Notes under the pieces: model-generated
Seen by the model: only the letters and a program-made list of their open reading frames with translations
Database searches by the model: none
What the model was told of the DNA's origin: nothing
Part shown: in pieces, positions 19,276 to 28,224 of the stretch
Layout: every line of letters begins with the position of its first letter
Numbering within the stretch: the stretch's first letter is position 1
From: Chitinophaga sp.
Lineage (GTDB): Bacteria > Bacteroidota > Bacteroidia > Chitinophagales > Chitinophagaceae
Length of the DNA: 64,000 bases
NCBI RefSeq assembly: GCF_017745275.1
Contig: NZ_JAGHZS010000007.1
Coordinates: 1-64,000 of the forward strand
Direction of reading: 5' to 3'
Program-made: the position numbers and the translations under genes

Positions 19276-19359
19276 GCCCAGATGGCGAAATTGGTAGACG
19301 CACTGTGTTCAGGTCGCAGCGCCTGCAAGGGTGTGCTGGTTCGAATCCAGTTCTGGGCA
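19276..19359 (+). tRNA. tRNA-Leu (anticodon CAG)
   Basis: An 84-base class II tRNA: acceptor GCCCAGA pairs with TCTGGGC at 19352-19358, discriminator A at 19359, D arm with TTGGTAGAC, anticodon stem CTGTG/CGCAG with loop TTCAGGT (anticodon CAG), a long variable arm, and a T arm with TTCGAAT. CCA is not encoded. Its 3' end is partly duplicated at 22702-22714. Confidence 0.95.
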
Positions 19360-19361
19360 CT
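19349..19361 (+). repeat. tRNA 3'-end direct repeat, proximal (att-like)
   Basis: AGTTCTGGGCACT at the tRNA 3' end recurs as AGTTCTGGGCGCT at 22702-22714 (12 of 13 bases, 10 contiguous). Such duplications mark elements that integrated into tRNA genes. Confidence 0.5.
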
Positions 19362-19398
19362 AAAGAGGCTTGTAAGTAATTAACTTGCAAGCCTCTTT
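19362..19398 (+). terminator. Rho-independent terminator of tRNA-Leu
   Basis: A 16-bp stem (19362-19377 with 19383-19398, one G-T pair) around a 5-base loop, with a T-rich 3' strand, immediately 3' of the tRNA. Confidence 0.8.
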
Positions 19399-19854
19399 TA
19401 ATTCTACGAAGTGTCAATTTTCGAGCTTTTTCACACCTCCTCCCACTATTGTTGATATAAAACTTGATCCTATATGTGTCTAAGAAAAAGGCGATCTAAT
19501 AGTTCTTTAAATCAAGATGAGAGTGACAGACTTTTTCTAAACCTTGTCAGACACGCATTAGCCAGTTTATCGTCCATGACAGTACCTGAGTAAAAATATT
19601 TAATTTTTTACTCCCTCTTTTTTACAATTATTTTCAGGTTTAGAATAATCATTTAAAATACCTCGAAATTAGCTATCAAACGCATAAAAAACACATACGC
19701 AAAGACCAGACAGTAACTATTAATACTCGAGATAATAAGATAAGAATTTCCGTCACCAAATCTCTAAAACGGATTTTTTATGACTTTAACATTTGACATT
19801 GCAGATAAATCCGATTTAATTTAATAACACATGAATAAATCCGTCTGACAGTAT
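19399..19854. other. AT-rich non-coding stretch inside the putative island
   Basis: About 455 bases, strongly AT-rich, with no plausible coding frame and no clear hairpin or repeat. It lies 3' of the minus-strand SIR2 gene and may be a decayed remnant of other island genes. Confidence 0.5.
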
Positions 19855-22440
19855 TTATTCTGGCGGATTATTCTCGTGATAGTAGTGAATTGCCACAATT
19901 GGGTCTTCGAATTCAATTTTAATATTGTTCAATTCCGGCAATGAAATATCATGAAGGATGCGTCCATTTTCAACTACAAATGCTCGTTCTGGGGTAACGA
20001 TAACTGTACTCAACATGTCCCTTATTGGAAAGTGGTTTAATCTATCCTGCGGTATTATACCTGGTTGATCACGAGAGAGAATTAATTCGTGGGCACTTAT
20101 GTTCTCGAAATACTGAACAAGGTTACCAACTTCGCTAGTGTCTAGGTAGCCTATCAATAGATTTACCTGATTGTGTTTGCTGATAATATCAAACGAAAAA
20201 CAGTTTTTTCCGTGAAATAAGACTGTCAATATAGGGTTTGAAAATCCTAACGCCGGATCAACAAACAATAGAGCGGTTGAGGTGGATTGGCCTTTGTAAT
20301 AGAAAGTTACCCTTACGATTATAATCTCCTTATTGAACCAATTTCCCGGTTGGAGAGTAACATTTTGTATGTAGGGATAAAAAATGTCTTCCACTTCATC
20401 AGTAATTCCTTCTTCAAGGAGATATGCTTGATGTTCCGCGTTGATTTCGGGTATCTGGCGTATGAACTTCCAAAGTGCTTCCAATGATTGCTTCCCATGA
20501 TACTCGCTAAATTCGTCCATCTCAAAAATACAATTACCCTTTTGCCCCGTATAAATAGGAATAGTGCAGAAGTGCTTATTAATTTGATTTAGCCGGATGT
20601 AGTTGATGTGTCGGGAGTTTGATAGCTTAATAGGTTTGGCGGCCGAAAAGTTCACCGCAATAATCCTTGCCTTTTGGGTCAGAATTTCCAGTACGAGATT
20701 GTCTCCTTTGCTGATGATGGTTAAATTGACGATATGATCATTGCGCTCTGCAGTAAAAAAATTATCTGCGATAAGTTCCTTTTGAGGATTCCATTTAAAG
20801 CAATGGTTTGAATTATAGCCAACTACAATTTTATTTGATTCAAAAGACACCAGGAACGCATTGATAAATTTTAAATTCTGATCCCAGGGAAGTTCTGCAT
20901 GAATTTCGTAAGGGTAGGAAATATTCCGTAGAGTCAGTCTCGTCGGGTGTACAATCAACAGATTCTCTACTTGGAGTTTTTTGGTGATTTGTGCTTCGGT
21001 CTTTTTACCGTAAATTTCTTCACTATTGAGCGTAAGCACCTCAAGGAGCGACTGTATTATTCGCTTTAAGTTTTCGAAGAAATATCTGTCACCATCAAAG
21101 TCTGATAAGTTTCTTGATCTTTTTTTCCAAGAAACGGCTCTCTGATAATCCATATCTAGCTCACCAGAAAGATAATAGTTGTGAATTATGTATGGATTTC
21201 TGCTATGGATATCCTCCAGCATTTCCCTCGGGAATGTTTTAAGCATATCAAATGCTAATATAGCAGTGTTTATATATGCTGTGTTGTTTAGCTTGGAGGT
21301 ATCTTGTGGACCGTGATTCCACAGGTCAATTTTTTCCTGTAATTGTTTTTCAGATATAATGGTTCGAATCATAACTTGGTTATGAATAAGCTGTTTTTGT
21401 TTGTTCACCTGACGGGAATTGTAGTCTTGGAGTGCAGCAGTAAATACTTCCAGGCGGTCATTGTCCAGCCAATGGTACTGAATGCCAAGGTTTGATTGAA
21501 TGAACATTTTAACATTTTCTGCTAAACCAACATTCGGTTGTGCATCCAAAATAGCAACGAGGCCATCATGCATAAGGGCCTTTCTCTGATTAAATTTCGT
21601 GACTAATTGTTCAGCGTTGGGATTAAGACCATTAATAAATTTTGGTAGGTCATCATTATCATTACCAAAGGGGACTAAGTGAACGTTACATAGTTTTATT
21701 AGCTCATGATGTTGCGGCGTACCTATCATTTTCTCCTTGGAGAGAATATAATGCTCTTTTTGATCTCCCGGAAACCATTCTTGCATCAACCTTAAGACAG
21801 TAAGGAAGTCTTCATCCATTACGCCATCCCGGCTGCAGCCGATAAATAAAAAATGCTTGTTCATCCATAGGTTAGTTAGTATTGTTTTGTAACCTGTTGC
21901 ATGTCTAATTCTGTCATAGTCATCATCGCCAAATATTGGGGTGTCAGGCCGAGTATAGACTCCATGAAGGTGTAGAACAAATTGCTGTCTTTTATTTAAG
22001 CAGGACTGAATTTCACTGTGCTGTTTCCAATCAAATGCCAGGTCCGTTTGCATATTACCGACATTTGTTAAAAGTTGATCATAGTTTGTGGTCGCAATGA
22101 GCGGCTGGCATAAGTTCTGAATGCTTTCAATCAATGCAGTATTTTTTACGACAGGCCTTCCAAACATTTCGTTTAACCAGTTAGTATATGGATGCTTAGG
22201 CGCGTTTAATAATCGTTTGACGATACCCGCAGCTTTAGTTAACTCATTAACGCTCGATAAGGATTTTGCTTCGTTTATAAGGGTACTATCATAGCCTAAT
22301 GCTTCGGCATATTGTATTCCTTGGTCGACCAGACCCTTCCAGCCAGGGATATCTGCGGTAGCACTAGATACACCTGCGCCGACTACAGGTACAATTAATC
22401 CGTCTTTTAGTAAACGTCTAATATTTGCTTTGTGGTCCAA
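19855..22440 (-). CDS. SIR2-domain protein with large unknown C-terminal region, probable anti-phage effector
   Basis: 861 residues. The N-terminal 270 residues form a SIR2-like NAD-binding domain: VVGAGVS (19-25), TTNYD with N119, LHLHG with H157/H159, and FIGCSRDGVMDED near 199-211. In Thoeris ThsA, DSR and related defence proteins this fold cleaves NAD+ upon phage infection. Residues about 300-450 look helical; about 480-861 are beta-rich with repeated strand patterns, possibly propeller-like, and carry no motif I recognise; they could be the sensor. The start appears to be TTG at 22440, since a stop codon lies just upstream and the SIR2 motif begins 14 residues in. It is a lone gene, AT-rich against its flanks, in the putative tRNA-Leu island. 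Antiviral function is inferred from family and context. Confidence 0.8.
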   Translation of the reverse strand: MDHKANIRRLLKDGLIVPVVGAGVSSATADIPGWKGLVDQGIQYAEALGYDSTLINEAKSLSSVNELTKAAGIVKRLLNAPKHPYTNWLNEMFGRPVVKNTALIESIQNLCQPLIATTNYDQLLTNVGNMQTDLAFDWKQHSEIQSCLNKRQQFVLHLHGVYTRPDTPIFGDDDYDRIRHATGYKTILTNLWMNKHFLFIGCSRDGVMDEDFLTVLRLMQEWFPGDQKEHYILSKEKMIGTPQHHELIKLCNVHLVPFGNDNDDLPKFINGLNPNAEQLVTKFNQRKALMHDGLVAILDAQPNVGLAENVKMFIQSNLGIQYHWLDNDRLEVFTAALQDYNSRQVNKQKQLIHNQVMIRTIISEKQLQEKIDLWNHGPQDTSKLNNTAYINTAILAFDMLKTFPREMLEDIHSRNPYIIHNYYLSGELDMDYQRAVSWKKRSRNLSDFDGDRYFFENLKRIIQSLLEVLTLNSEEIYGKKTEAQITKKLQVENLLIVHPTRLTLRNISYPYEIHAELPWDQNLKFINAFLVSFESNKIVVGYNSNHCFKWNPQKELIADNFFTAERNDHIVNLTIISKGDNLVLEILTQKARIIAVNFSAAKPIKLSNSRHINYIRLNQINKHFCTIPIYTGQKGNCIFEMDEFSEYHGKQSLEALWKFIRQIPEINAEHQAYLLEEGITDEVEDIFYPYIQNVTLQPGNWFNKEIIIVRVTFYYKGQSTSTALLFVDPALGFSNPILTVLFHGKNCFSFDIISKHNQVNLLIGYLDTSEVGNLVQYFENISAHELILSRDQPGIIPQDRLNHFPIRDMLSTVIVTPERAFVVENGRILHDISLPELNNIKIEFEDPIVAIHYYHENNPPE

Positions 22441-22701
22441 AATTTAAAATTTAAGTAGATTATATTTGGTTGTGTCAGTACTTTTCCTTTTTAATCAGCT
22501 TTTCTGGGGATCAAAACAGCCTTCAAAGCATTATTTGTGGTCTAAGTTTTAATTGCCATGAGAGGCTCAAACACTGCATTTGCGTCCAATAGATGCTGGC
22601 TATACAGCAATATAGTACTTTCATAGAAAAAAGAAATAGGTAACTTGTGTTGGCAACATGTAGGAAAACAATTCTTGATTATGTAAAATAGAAGGAAAAA
22701 A
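22441..22701. other. Non-coding region upstream of the SIR2 gene
   Basis: About 260 AT-rich bases that must hold the SIR2 promoter. I see no good TAnnTTTG match, only a TAAATTTTG-like stretch right at the start codon. No gene is seen. Confidence 0.4.
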
Positions 22702-22714
22702 AGTTCTGGGCGCT
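22702..22714 (+). repeat. tRNA 3'-end direct repeat, distal (att-like)
   Basis: AGTTCTGGGCGCT repeats the tRNA-Leu 3' end (19349-19361) with one mismatch. It marks a possible distal boundary of the SIR2 island; downstream composition returns to that of the flanking chromosome. Confidence 0.45.
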
Positions 22715-22771
22715 CCCCGGGAAAAGAGCCATCCTCCCCGAGGTGATTTTATTGGGAGATAGGTAAGAAGA

Positions 22772-22801
22772 AGCGCCACCGGAATGTATCCAGGTGGCGC
22801 T
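22772..22801. terminator. Terminator of the aspartate kinase gene
   Basis: A 9-bp GC-rich stem (22772-22780 with 22793-22801) with a T-rich tail on the plus strand and TTCTTCTT on the minus strand, 18 bases beyond the stop of the minus-strand aspartate kinase gene. Confidence 0.7.
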
Positions 22802-22819
22802 CTTTTATTTCATTTAACT

Positions 22820-24196
22820 TTATTGTCCCACCGCTTTATTCAGCGCAATAATTGCGTCTTTAAACTGCTCCCGCGTAATTACAAACTGGAAATTCACTTT
22901 TCTCAACGCCACACCTACACTTAAAATATTAATTTCTGCCTGCGCCAATGCCGCTGTGGCCTTAGCTAACAATCCCGGTTGATCCATGTTGGACCCAATG
23001 AGGCACACAATGGAAATAGGCTCTACTGTCACATGTTCATATTTCTCTCTCAGGTCTTTCAGCAACTGCTGGTTCAGATCATTTTCCCAAATCACGATGC
23101 TGATGCTGTTGGCGCTGGTGGCCTTAAAGGTATAGCTCACACCATAGCGGGCAAATACCTGCATGATATCCAGATCGCTTCCCACGGCACCTACCATGAG
23201 TGGATCGTAGATGTCGATGAGTAGTTGCTGGTTGGAGCCGGTGATTACTTCCACCCGTTTATGTTCGGAAACATAGTTTTTGGTAATCAGCGTGCCGGGA
23301 TGTTCGGGCTCAAAGGTATTTTTAATACGAAGATTGATACGCGCAATTTCCAGTGGCTTCGCGGCTTTGGGGTGAATGGCTTCCATTCCCACATCTGCCA
23401 GTTGGTCCGCGATATCGTAGTTGGTATAACCAACAGGTTTTACATTTTCTATGCCTACCAGCGCCGGATCGGCGGTGGACAGATGATATTCTTTATGGAT
23501 AATAGCTTCTTCGGGCCGGAGCAGCTCCGCAATTCTGCTGAAGGTTACTTCGGAATAGCCGCGATCAAATTCCCGCATAATACCTTCCGTTCCTTTTACA
23601 TACCCGGTGGCAATACACAGGCAGCTCTTCAGGTTGATGCGTTCAAATTCTTCCCGGATACGTTCATCAATGGTGAGAGAACGGCCATCTCCAAGGCCGC
23701 TGAGGTCTGCCAATGCTACGTTAAGTCCTTTGTTTTTCAGGATGTTTGTCAGCACAAAGGCGGAATGACTTTCACCTACCGACGCCAGTATTTCCCGTAC
23801 TGCCAGCAAGATACCTTCATTCAGGTATCCGGAGGCCAGCATGGTGTTGGCGCTATCGAGATAAATCAGCACGCGGTTAATAATATCATCGGTTACTTCA
23901 TCTGCAGCCACTACATTGAGTCCAAGCGACCCGTAATGAGCATTCAGGTCTTTAAGGTGAAGCCTTACAGAAGCAAGTGCCTGGTGATAATCGCCTCCGG
24001 TGGCAAATTGATGATAGGCGCCCGGAGCTTTCGTTTTTTTATTTTCGAGTAGCAGATTTGTAACGCCGGAAAAAGCAGAAACAATGAAAACACGATTGTA
24101 TAACCCATCGCCGGTACGCCCGTAATAAATGATATTGTCGATTACATCTTTGAGGGCACTCATGGATGTGCCACCAATTTTTTCTACTGTTAACAT
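22820..24196 (-). CDS. Aspartate kinase
   Basis: 458 residues. The amino-acid kinase domain begins with the KIGGTSM motif (residues 6-12) and includes LADLSGLGDGRSLT and CIATGYVKGTEGIMREFDRG, the aspartate-binding region; the C-terminal ~120 residues form paired ACT domains (QVFARYGVSYTFKATSANSI and IVCLIGSNMDQPGLLAKATA), the site of lysine/threonine feedback. It phosphorylates aspartate, the first step to Lys, Met, Thr and diaminopimelate. It is monofunctional, without a homoserine dehydrogenase fusion, and stands alone. A -7-like TAGTTTCG lies just upstream of the ATG on the minus strand. Confidence 0.92.
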   Translation of the reverse strand: MLTVEKIGGTSMSALKDVIDNIIYYGRTGDGLYNRVFIVSAFSGVTNLLLENKKTKAPGAYHQFATGGDYHQALASVRLHLKDLNAHYGSLGLNVVAADEVTDDIINRVLIYLDSANTMLASGYLNEGILLAVREILASVGESHSAFVLTNILKNKGLNVALADLSGLGDGRSLTIDERIREEFERINLKSCLCIATGYVKGTEGIMREFDRGYSEVTFSRIAELLRPEEAIIHKEYHLSTADPALVGIENVKPVGYTNYDIADQLADVGMEAIHPKAAKPLEIARINLRIKNTFEPEHPGTLITKNYVSEHKRVEVITGSNQQLLIDIYDPLMVGAVGSDLDIMQVFARYGVSYTFKATSANSISIVIWENDLNQQLLKDLREKYEHVTVEPISIVCLIGSNMDQPGLLAKATAALAQAEINILSVGVALRKVNFQFVITREQFKDAIIALNKAVGQ

Positions 24197-24293
24197 GCTG
24201 CGAAACTATATAATTTATTTATGTAATAAAAGCTTGATCAGCTGTCAAACTAATCGATTCTCCTGATAAATACAATTTTTATAACGAATCATT

Positions 24294-24323
24294 TTGCCAG
24301 TATCGATTTGAGGCGTAACTTTG
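24294..24323 (+). promoter_or_regulatory. Canonical Bacteroidetes promoter
   Basis: TTG at 24294-24296, a 19-base spacer and TAACTTTG at 24316-24323 match TTG-N19-TAnnTTTG. It fixes the downstream start at the ATG 24354, since the earlier in-frame TTG at 24321 lies inside the -7 box. Confidence 0.85.
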
Positions 24324-24353
24324 CGCCCTCATTATCAAACGATAGAAGCAGAA

Positions 24354-24746
24354 ATGTGGGATAGATTCTACTTTAGAGCCATTAGCGTATTTATTTTATT
24401 GACTGGCGCATTATTTTTATTAAAGAACTGGATGTTGGACAATGGAGTACATCACAATGTACTACTCTTCGGAAACCTTGCACTGGCTTTACTTTCGGCG
24501 TTTACTTACAACATGAGCCGCAAAGGTATAGCAGCTGAAAGCAATAGCATTTTTATGCTTCGCGTATACGGTGCAATGATCAGCAGAATGATGCTTTGTT
24601 TGGCAGGGATTACCATCTACGCCGTTGTTAACAGAGCGAATACCAGCAAGTACACCATCTTCATGCTGATGTTCTTCTACGCAGTATATGCGATCTGCGA
24701 GAACGTTAGTCTGCAGAAGTATGCAAGACAGGAGAAAAAAGCGTAA
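24354..24746 (+). CDS. Small four-helix membrane protein
   Basis: 130 residues with four hydrophobic helices (AISVFILLTGALFLL, VLLFGNLALALLSAF, MMLCLAGITIYAVV and IFMLMFFYAVYAICENV), a short basic tail and no recognised domain. The start is set by the strong promoter immediately upstream, which leaves a leader of about 25 bases. It is monocistronic. Function unknown. Confidence 0.75.
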   Translation: MWDRFYFRAISVFILLTGALFLLKNWMLDNGVHHNVLLFGNLALALLSAFTYNMSRKGIAAESNSIFMLRVYGAMISRMMLCLAGITIYAVVNRANTSKYTIFMLMFFYAVYAICENVSLQKYARQEKKA

Positions 24747-24899
24747 TACGCTGCTCCTCTCCTGAAACAGATCGTTTGCCGGTACAAAGCGGCAATAACG
24801 ATACTGGTATGGTGTTTTTTTAATACACTTTACTGATAGGGTATAGTACGCAGGGAATCCTGTGACCGGTGTAGTTTATCTGTTCCGGACATAGCGGAG

Positions 24900-25358
24900 C
24901 TATGCGCCTGCTTCTCCTGCCAGCAATTGTGTTAGTATGGTGGTTGTCCATTCCATATCATTTTCCGGAATAATGATAGTCCGGAACTGGTGGCGTGTGC
25001 CTTCTATTGCTACACCCGGAGAATCATCGATATGCCAGTCGATCCCGAATGCCGGCGGGTATTTGGAAATGCTGCCAGCACGCTTTTCCAGCGTTTTGTC
25101 GTGAACAGATTTGTTGATGATTTTATTCACGTAAATACCATAGCTGAGGAAAAGCATCCTGATATAGAAAGGAGACCGGTAAGAAGTGGTATATATATGC
25201 ACCCGGTGATTATCCTGGATTAACCGCTTCATCAGCGCCACCGTACCTGATCTCAGGCTTTCCCGGCTGACGAGTTTTTGCCAGATGGTTCTCCGTTCTA
25301 CCGGAAAGCGTTTGACACCAGGTATCAGCGTGTCATCCAGGTCAAAAGAAATATTCAT
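24900..25358 (-). CDS. HAD-like hydrolase
   Basis: 152 residues. It opens with the HAD motif I (FDLDDT, nucleophile D6 and acid D8), followed by a motif II candidate (IYTTSYRS), a lysine region, and a motif III/IV candidate (DWHIDDSPG). It is small, with a minimal cap, so it is a phosphatase or nucleotidase-like member; substrate unknown. Start chosen at 25358, directly before motif I; the upstream open frame is probably leader. A strong terminator from the next gene lies 52 bases upstream. Confidence 0.8.
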   Translation of the reverse strand: MNISFDLDDTLIPGVKRFPVERRTIWQKLVSRESLRSGTVALMKRLIQDNHRVHIYTTSYRSPFYIRMLFLSYGIYVNKIINKSVHDKTLEKRAGSISKYPPAFGIDWHIDDSPGVAIEGTRHQFRTIIIPENDMEWTTTILTQLLAGEAGA

Positions 25359-25409
25359 AATTAATATTGCTGTAATCCGTTTGAAAGATAACAGTATTCC
25401 AAATAACAA

Positions 25410-25433
25410 AAAAGCCGCAGTGATGCGGCTTTT
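25410..25433 (-). terminator. Rho-independent terminator
   Basis: A 10-bp stem (25410-25419 with 25424-25433) with a GTGA loop, followed on the minus strand by a T run. It ends transcription of the LEA-type lipoprotein gene before the HAD gene. Confidence 0.85.
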
Positions 25434-25474
25434 CCTTTTTTATATAAATATTTTTTAAAACAAGGAGTAGAAAA

Positions 25475-25966
25475 TTATATGCTTATATCCAGCATATGTT
25501 TACCCTTGTAACTGATATTTATTTTTTTCGAGATACCTTTTGCTTTACCATTCATGGTACCGGAGAATGATATTATTACGGAGTCATTCACGTTTACCCC
25601 ACTATTGCTGAATTTCTCAAAATCAGGTTCTACTACCACTGGCACGGTAAACATAGCATGGGCAGGTATTGTCATGACGGTATCTATTTTCACATGTCCC
25701 AGGTAAAATGAATCCACCTTGAGATCCAGCTCTCCGCCGGTAAAGGTGAAACCGTAGTCGTTGGGATTATAGTATACACCATCTACGCGCAAGGCCAGTC
25801 GTTCCGGCGCAAGGCCAAAGAGCTTAACCGGCAGCTTACGGGGCAACCGGGCCTCCGGTGTTTTGAAAAATGTACAGGATGGCAGGGCCATAGCGGCAGC
25901 CAGGGCGAGTACCATCATTTTCCATTTAGCTGGTAGCTGGATGTTAAGGCGTTTGTAAACTTTCAT
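25475..25966 (-). CDS. LEA14/WHy-type lipoprotein
   Basis: 163 residues with a signal segment ending in a lipobox (MALPSC), then one beta-sandwich domain with the LEA-2/WHy pattern: an N-x-N-D-Y/G-F-x-F-T-G-G core (YYNPNDYGFTFTGGELDL), a DSFYLGHV strand and a turn rich in Val before VNDSVIISFSGTM. Such proteins are envelope-located and loosely linked to stress tolerance. Its own terminator follows at 25410-25433. Confidence 0.75.
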   Translation of the reverse strand: MKVYKRLNIQLPAKWKMMVLALAAAMALPSCTFFKTPEARLPRKLPVKLFGLAPERLALRVDGVYYNPNDYGFTFTGGELDLKVDSFYLGHVKIDTVMTIPAHAMFTVPVVVEPDFEKFSNSGVNVNDSVIISFSGTMNGKAKGISKKINISYKGKHMLDISI

Positions 25967-26154
25967 ACACTTATTTGATAATGGCTGATGATTGATGATA
26001 ATATTGCTGGTATTAAGACAAGCAAGCCTGCAAAAAGGGTGAAGGAGGAAGGGAAAAAAGTAATTTAATTTAAAGCTTCGGCTTTCATTTCGTCATTTTT
26101 TAGTTTGGTAAGGTTTGTGACATGATGTTGCGCATCGAAGCGCATTATGGACTT

Positions 26155-27549
26155 TTACGGGTGCTTCATCTTCATTAATCCCGGGTAAAGCCGCAGGTAA
26201 ACCTGCAGGGCTATCGGGTTCCTCCCATATAAATCATCGAGTTGGCGATCATTGAAAAAAGCACCGAATTGCCCGCCCAGGGCAAGCCTTGTCCGGGCAA
26301 CCTGCAGGAGGTCGTAGCTGAGTCCTGCGGTTAGTGCATGAACCGGAAAAAGCGTGCTAGCACCATATTTCCCCGGATCGAGCGCTAATTCTTCCACCGA
26401 TTTCTGTACCCATTCATAGCGCGTATATATTTCCGTTTTCTTTAAACGCAGTGCACCTTCTATTAGCACGGCATGCTCCCCGCTATGATCTGTAGGCTTA
26501 TTCAGGCCCCACAGGGCAGTGGCGTTTATCCAGTTATCGTGGTGCAACGGCAGGTTAAAAATGGCGGCAGCTGTAGTGCGGTGAATATCCTCTTCCGGAT
26601 GAAGCATTTCAGGACTTTTGATATAGCCGTGCGATACCTGTAAGGTCCAATACGGTGAGGGCGCAAAAGACACCCGGCCGCTCCAGGAATCAAATTTCAT
26701 CTGGTCAAAATTATAACGGTTTTCATCGGGTTCTCTGCCGGTAAAAACAGAGCCTTCCAGTTTAAATTTGTCTACTCTTACGCCCAGTGTGGCTACACCA
26801 AAAGTGATATGTGTACCATCGTTCCAGTGATGGCTGACAGGAGCGTCGGGATTAGATAACGCAGACGGCCGGTGCATAAAGGCAACAGAGCCTATCGCCG
26901 GTTCTCCCGGGTATCCGAAGTAAACAAACGCATCTACCTTCCTGGAGAAAGCATAGCTATAGCTGACCGATAACTCAGAAAATAAATCATGAGGATGTTG
27001 CCGGTCTACTAATGGTTTCCCCTGCCAGCTTTCACCGGATTGAAATAACAGGGGATACCCTCTGCCACCTTCCGTAAGCCGGTCCAACGACATCATCACG
27101 TTGTAATGAAATAATCCCTTTTTCCCGATCTTTCGCTGTGCCATCAACATAAACCAGTTAGGCGCATCGAAGCGACTGTCGCCCCTGTTGCCTTTACGGC
27201 CAACATCCTGGCTGGTATACCGCAGGAAAAGATTACCATGCACCATGTACATCCATTTTTTCGAATGCATCATGTAACCATACATTGGCGCCGAATCGGG
27301 TAGCCAGCCGGTACCAGAGCCATTCCTGTTCATGGGCAGTTGCAGTGAAAAGGCATGGCTCATGGGCGCCTCCATAGACATGCCCGTATCCTGCATGCCC
27401 TGATCTGGTTGCTTATCTCCCATAACAGTATTTCGTATATGCTTATGCGGTAGAACAGTATCTTTCACGGACATATGATGTTGATGTTGTGCATGTATTG
27501 TAAAAGCACAAAGCAATAGCGTGACCATCAATAGTAGTAGCTGCTTCAT
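26155..27549 (-). CDS. Met/His-rich outer-membrane beta-barrel protein, possibly metal-related
   Basis: 464 residues with a signal peptide (LLLLMVTLLLCAFTIHAQ), a Met/His-rich N-terminal region (HQHHMSVKD, MQDTGMSMEAPMSHAF, YGYMMHSKKWMYMVHG) and a body of alternating strands typical of an outer-membrane barrel. HPHDLFSELSVSY is a conserved-looking block. The Met/His richness suggests Cu or Ag handling, as in proteins found with copper-resistance genes, but no copper pump or sensor is nearby. A perfect 18-bp palindrome lies 8 bases upstream of the ATG. Confidence 0.65.
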   Translation of the reverse strand: MKQLLLLMVTLLLCAFTIHAQHQHHMSVKDTVLPHKHIRNTVMGDKQPDQGMQDTGMSMEAPMSHAFSLQLPMNRNGSGTGWLPDSAPMYGYMMHSKKWMYMVHGNLFLRYTSQDVGRKGNRGDSRFDAPNWFMLMAQRKIGKKGLFHYNVMMSLDRLTEGGRGYPLLFQSGESWQGKPLVDRQHPHDLFSELSVSYSYAFSRKVDAFVYFGYPGEPAIGSVAFMHRPSALSNPDAPVSHHWNDGTHITFGVATLGVRVDKFKLEGSVFTGREPDENRYNFDQMKFDSWSGRVSFAPSPYWTLQVSHGYIKSPEMLHPEEDIHRTTAAAIFNLPLHHDNWINATALWGLNKPTDHSGEHAVLIEGALRLKKTEIYTRYEWVQKSVEELALDPGKYGASTLFPVHALTAGLSYDLLQVARTRLALGGQFGAFFNDRQLDDLYGRNPIALQVYLRLYPGLMKMKHP

Positions 27550-27556
27550 GGTTATT

Positions 27557-27574
27557 TATGGTATAAATACCATA
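27557..27574. promoter_or_regulatory. 18-bp palindrome, candidate operator
   Basis: TATGGTAT-AA-ATACCATA is a perfect inverted repeat directly upstream of the Met/His-rich outer-membrane protein gene. Its position and symmetry fit a repressor or metal-sensor operator; the regulator is unknown. Confidence 0.45.
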
Positions 27575-27856
27575 CCATTGGCGGCAACGGCTCAGGAAGT
27601 CTTAGTCAACCGGCTGACTGTAAATGATTTGCCGGATAGTCATTTATTCCGAAAAGCGGGTGCTGGCAAGGGCAGGGGAATGATATCCACGCATTGGGGT
27701 ATCTAAACAATCGCAACAGTAGTGAACGATAAGCAACATAAAATGAGGCAGGTAATCCTATTTTTTTGAAGCGTTAGGGAGATGTTAACTTCTTTAATCA
27801 CCAACGGTATACAAACGTTATTCCCTATCTTCCGGTTAAAATATCATATCTATTCT

Positions 27857-28222
27857 ATGGCAAACAACCCTGGCAACAGTAAGTACAAGCATCACCAGGT
27901 GCAGTACATCGAGTTTCTCTCCGAAGATATTAATCGCGCAAAGGAATTTTATTCCAACAGTTTTGGCTGGAAATTCACTGACTACGGTCCCGACTATACG
28001 GCATTTGGTGGAGATCATGTAGATGGTGGTTTCGCAAAAGGCAAACCAGTGAAAGGTTCCGTTTTAGTAGTGCTTTATTCCGACAACCTGGAAGCTACCA
28101 AAGAAAAAGTAGTAGCAGCAGGTGGTACTATTGTGAAAGATGTGTTCACCTTCCCCGGTGGCAAACGGTTTCAATTCGCTGACCCCGACGGATATGAACT
28201 GGCGGTTTGGACAGTGGAATAA
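27857..28222 (+). CDS. VOC-family (glyoxalase/bleomycin resistance-like) protein
   Basis: 121 residues with one betaalphabetabetabeta pair: YIEFLSEDINRAKEFYSNSFGWKF at the N-terminus and FTFPGGKRFQFADPDGYELAVW at the C-terminus, the standard VOC signature. The ATG at 27857 is the family start; the upstream frame to 27782 is probably leader. Members are isomerases, dioxygenases or binding proteins that usually hold a divalent metal; the substrate is unknown. Confidence 0.88.
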   Translation: MANNPGNSKYKHHQVQYIEFLSEDINRAKEFYSNSFGWKFTDYGPDYTAFGGDHVDGGFAKGKPVKGSVLVVLYSDNLEATKEKVVAAGGTIVKDVFTFPGGKRFQFADPDGYELAVWTVE

Positions 28223-28224
28223 AT

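Larger units (their letters stand above)
19362..22714. mobile_element. Putative small tRNA-Leu-integrated island carrying a SIR2 gene
   Basis: The stretch lies between the tRNA 3' end and the partial repeat of that end. It is visibly more AT-rich than its flanks, contains one large gene unrelated to its neighbours, and has about 495 and 260 bases of AT-rich non-coding DNA on either side of it. No integrase or transposase remains, so the element would be immobile or moved in trans. The call rests on composition, the repeat and the cargo, and is inference. Confidence 0.4.

Noticed and set aside
24321..24353. TTG at 24321 as start of the small membrane protein
   Set aside because: It is part of a perfect TAACTTTG -7 box with a TTG at the right distance.
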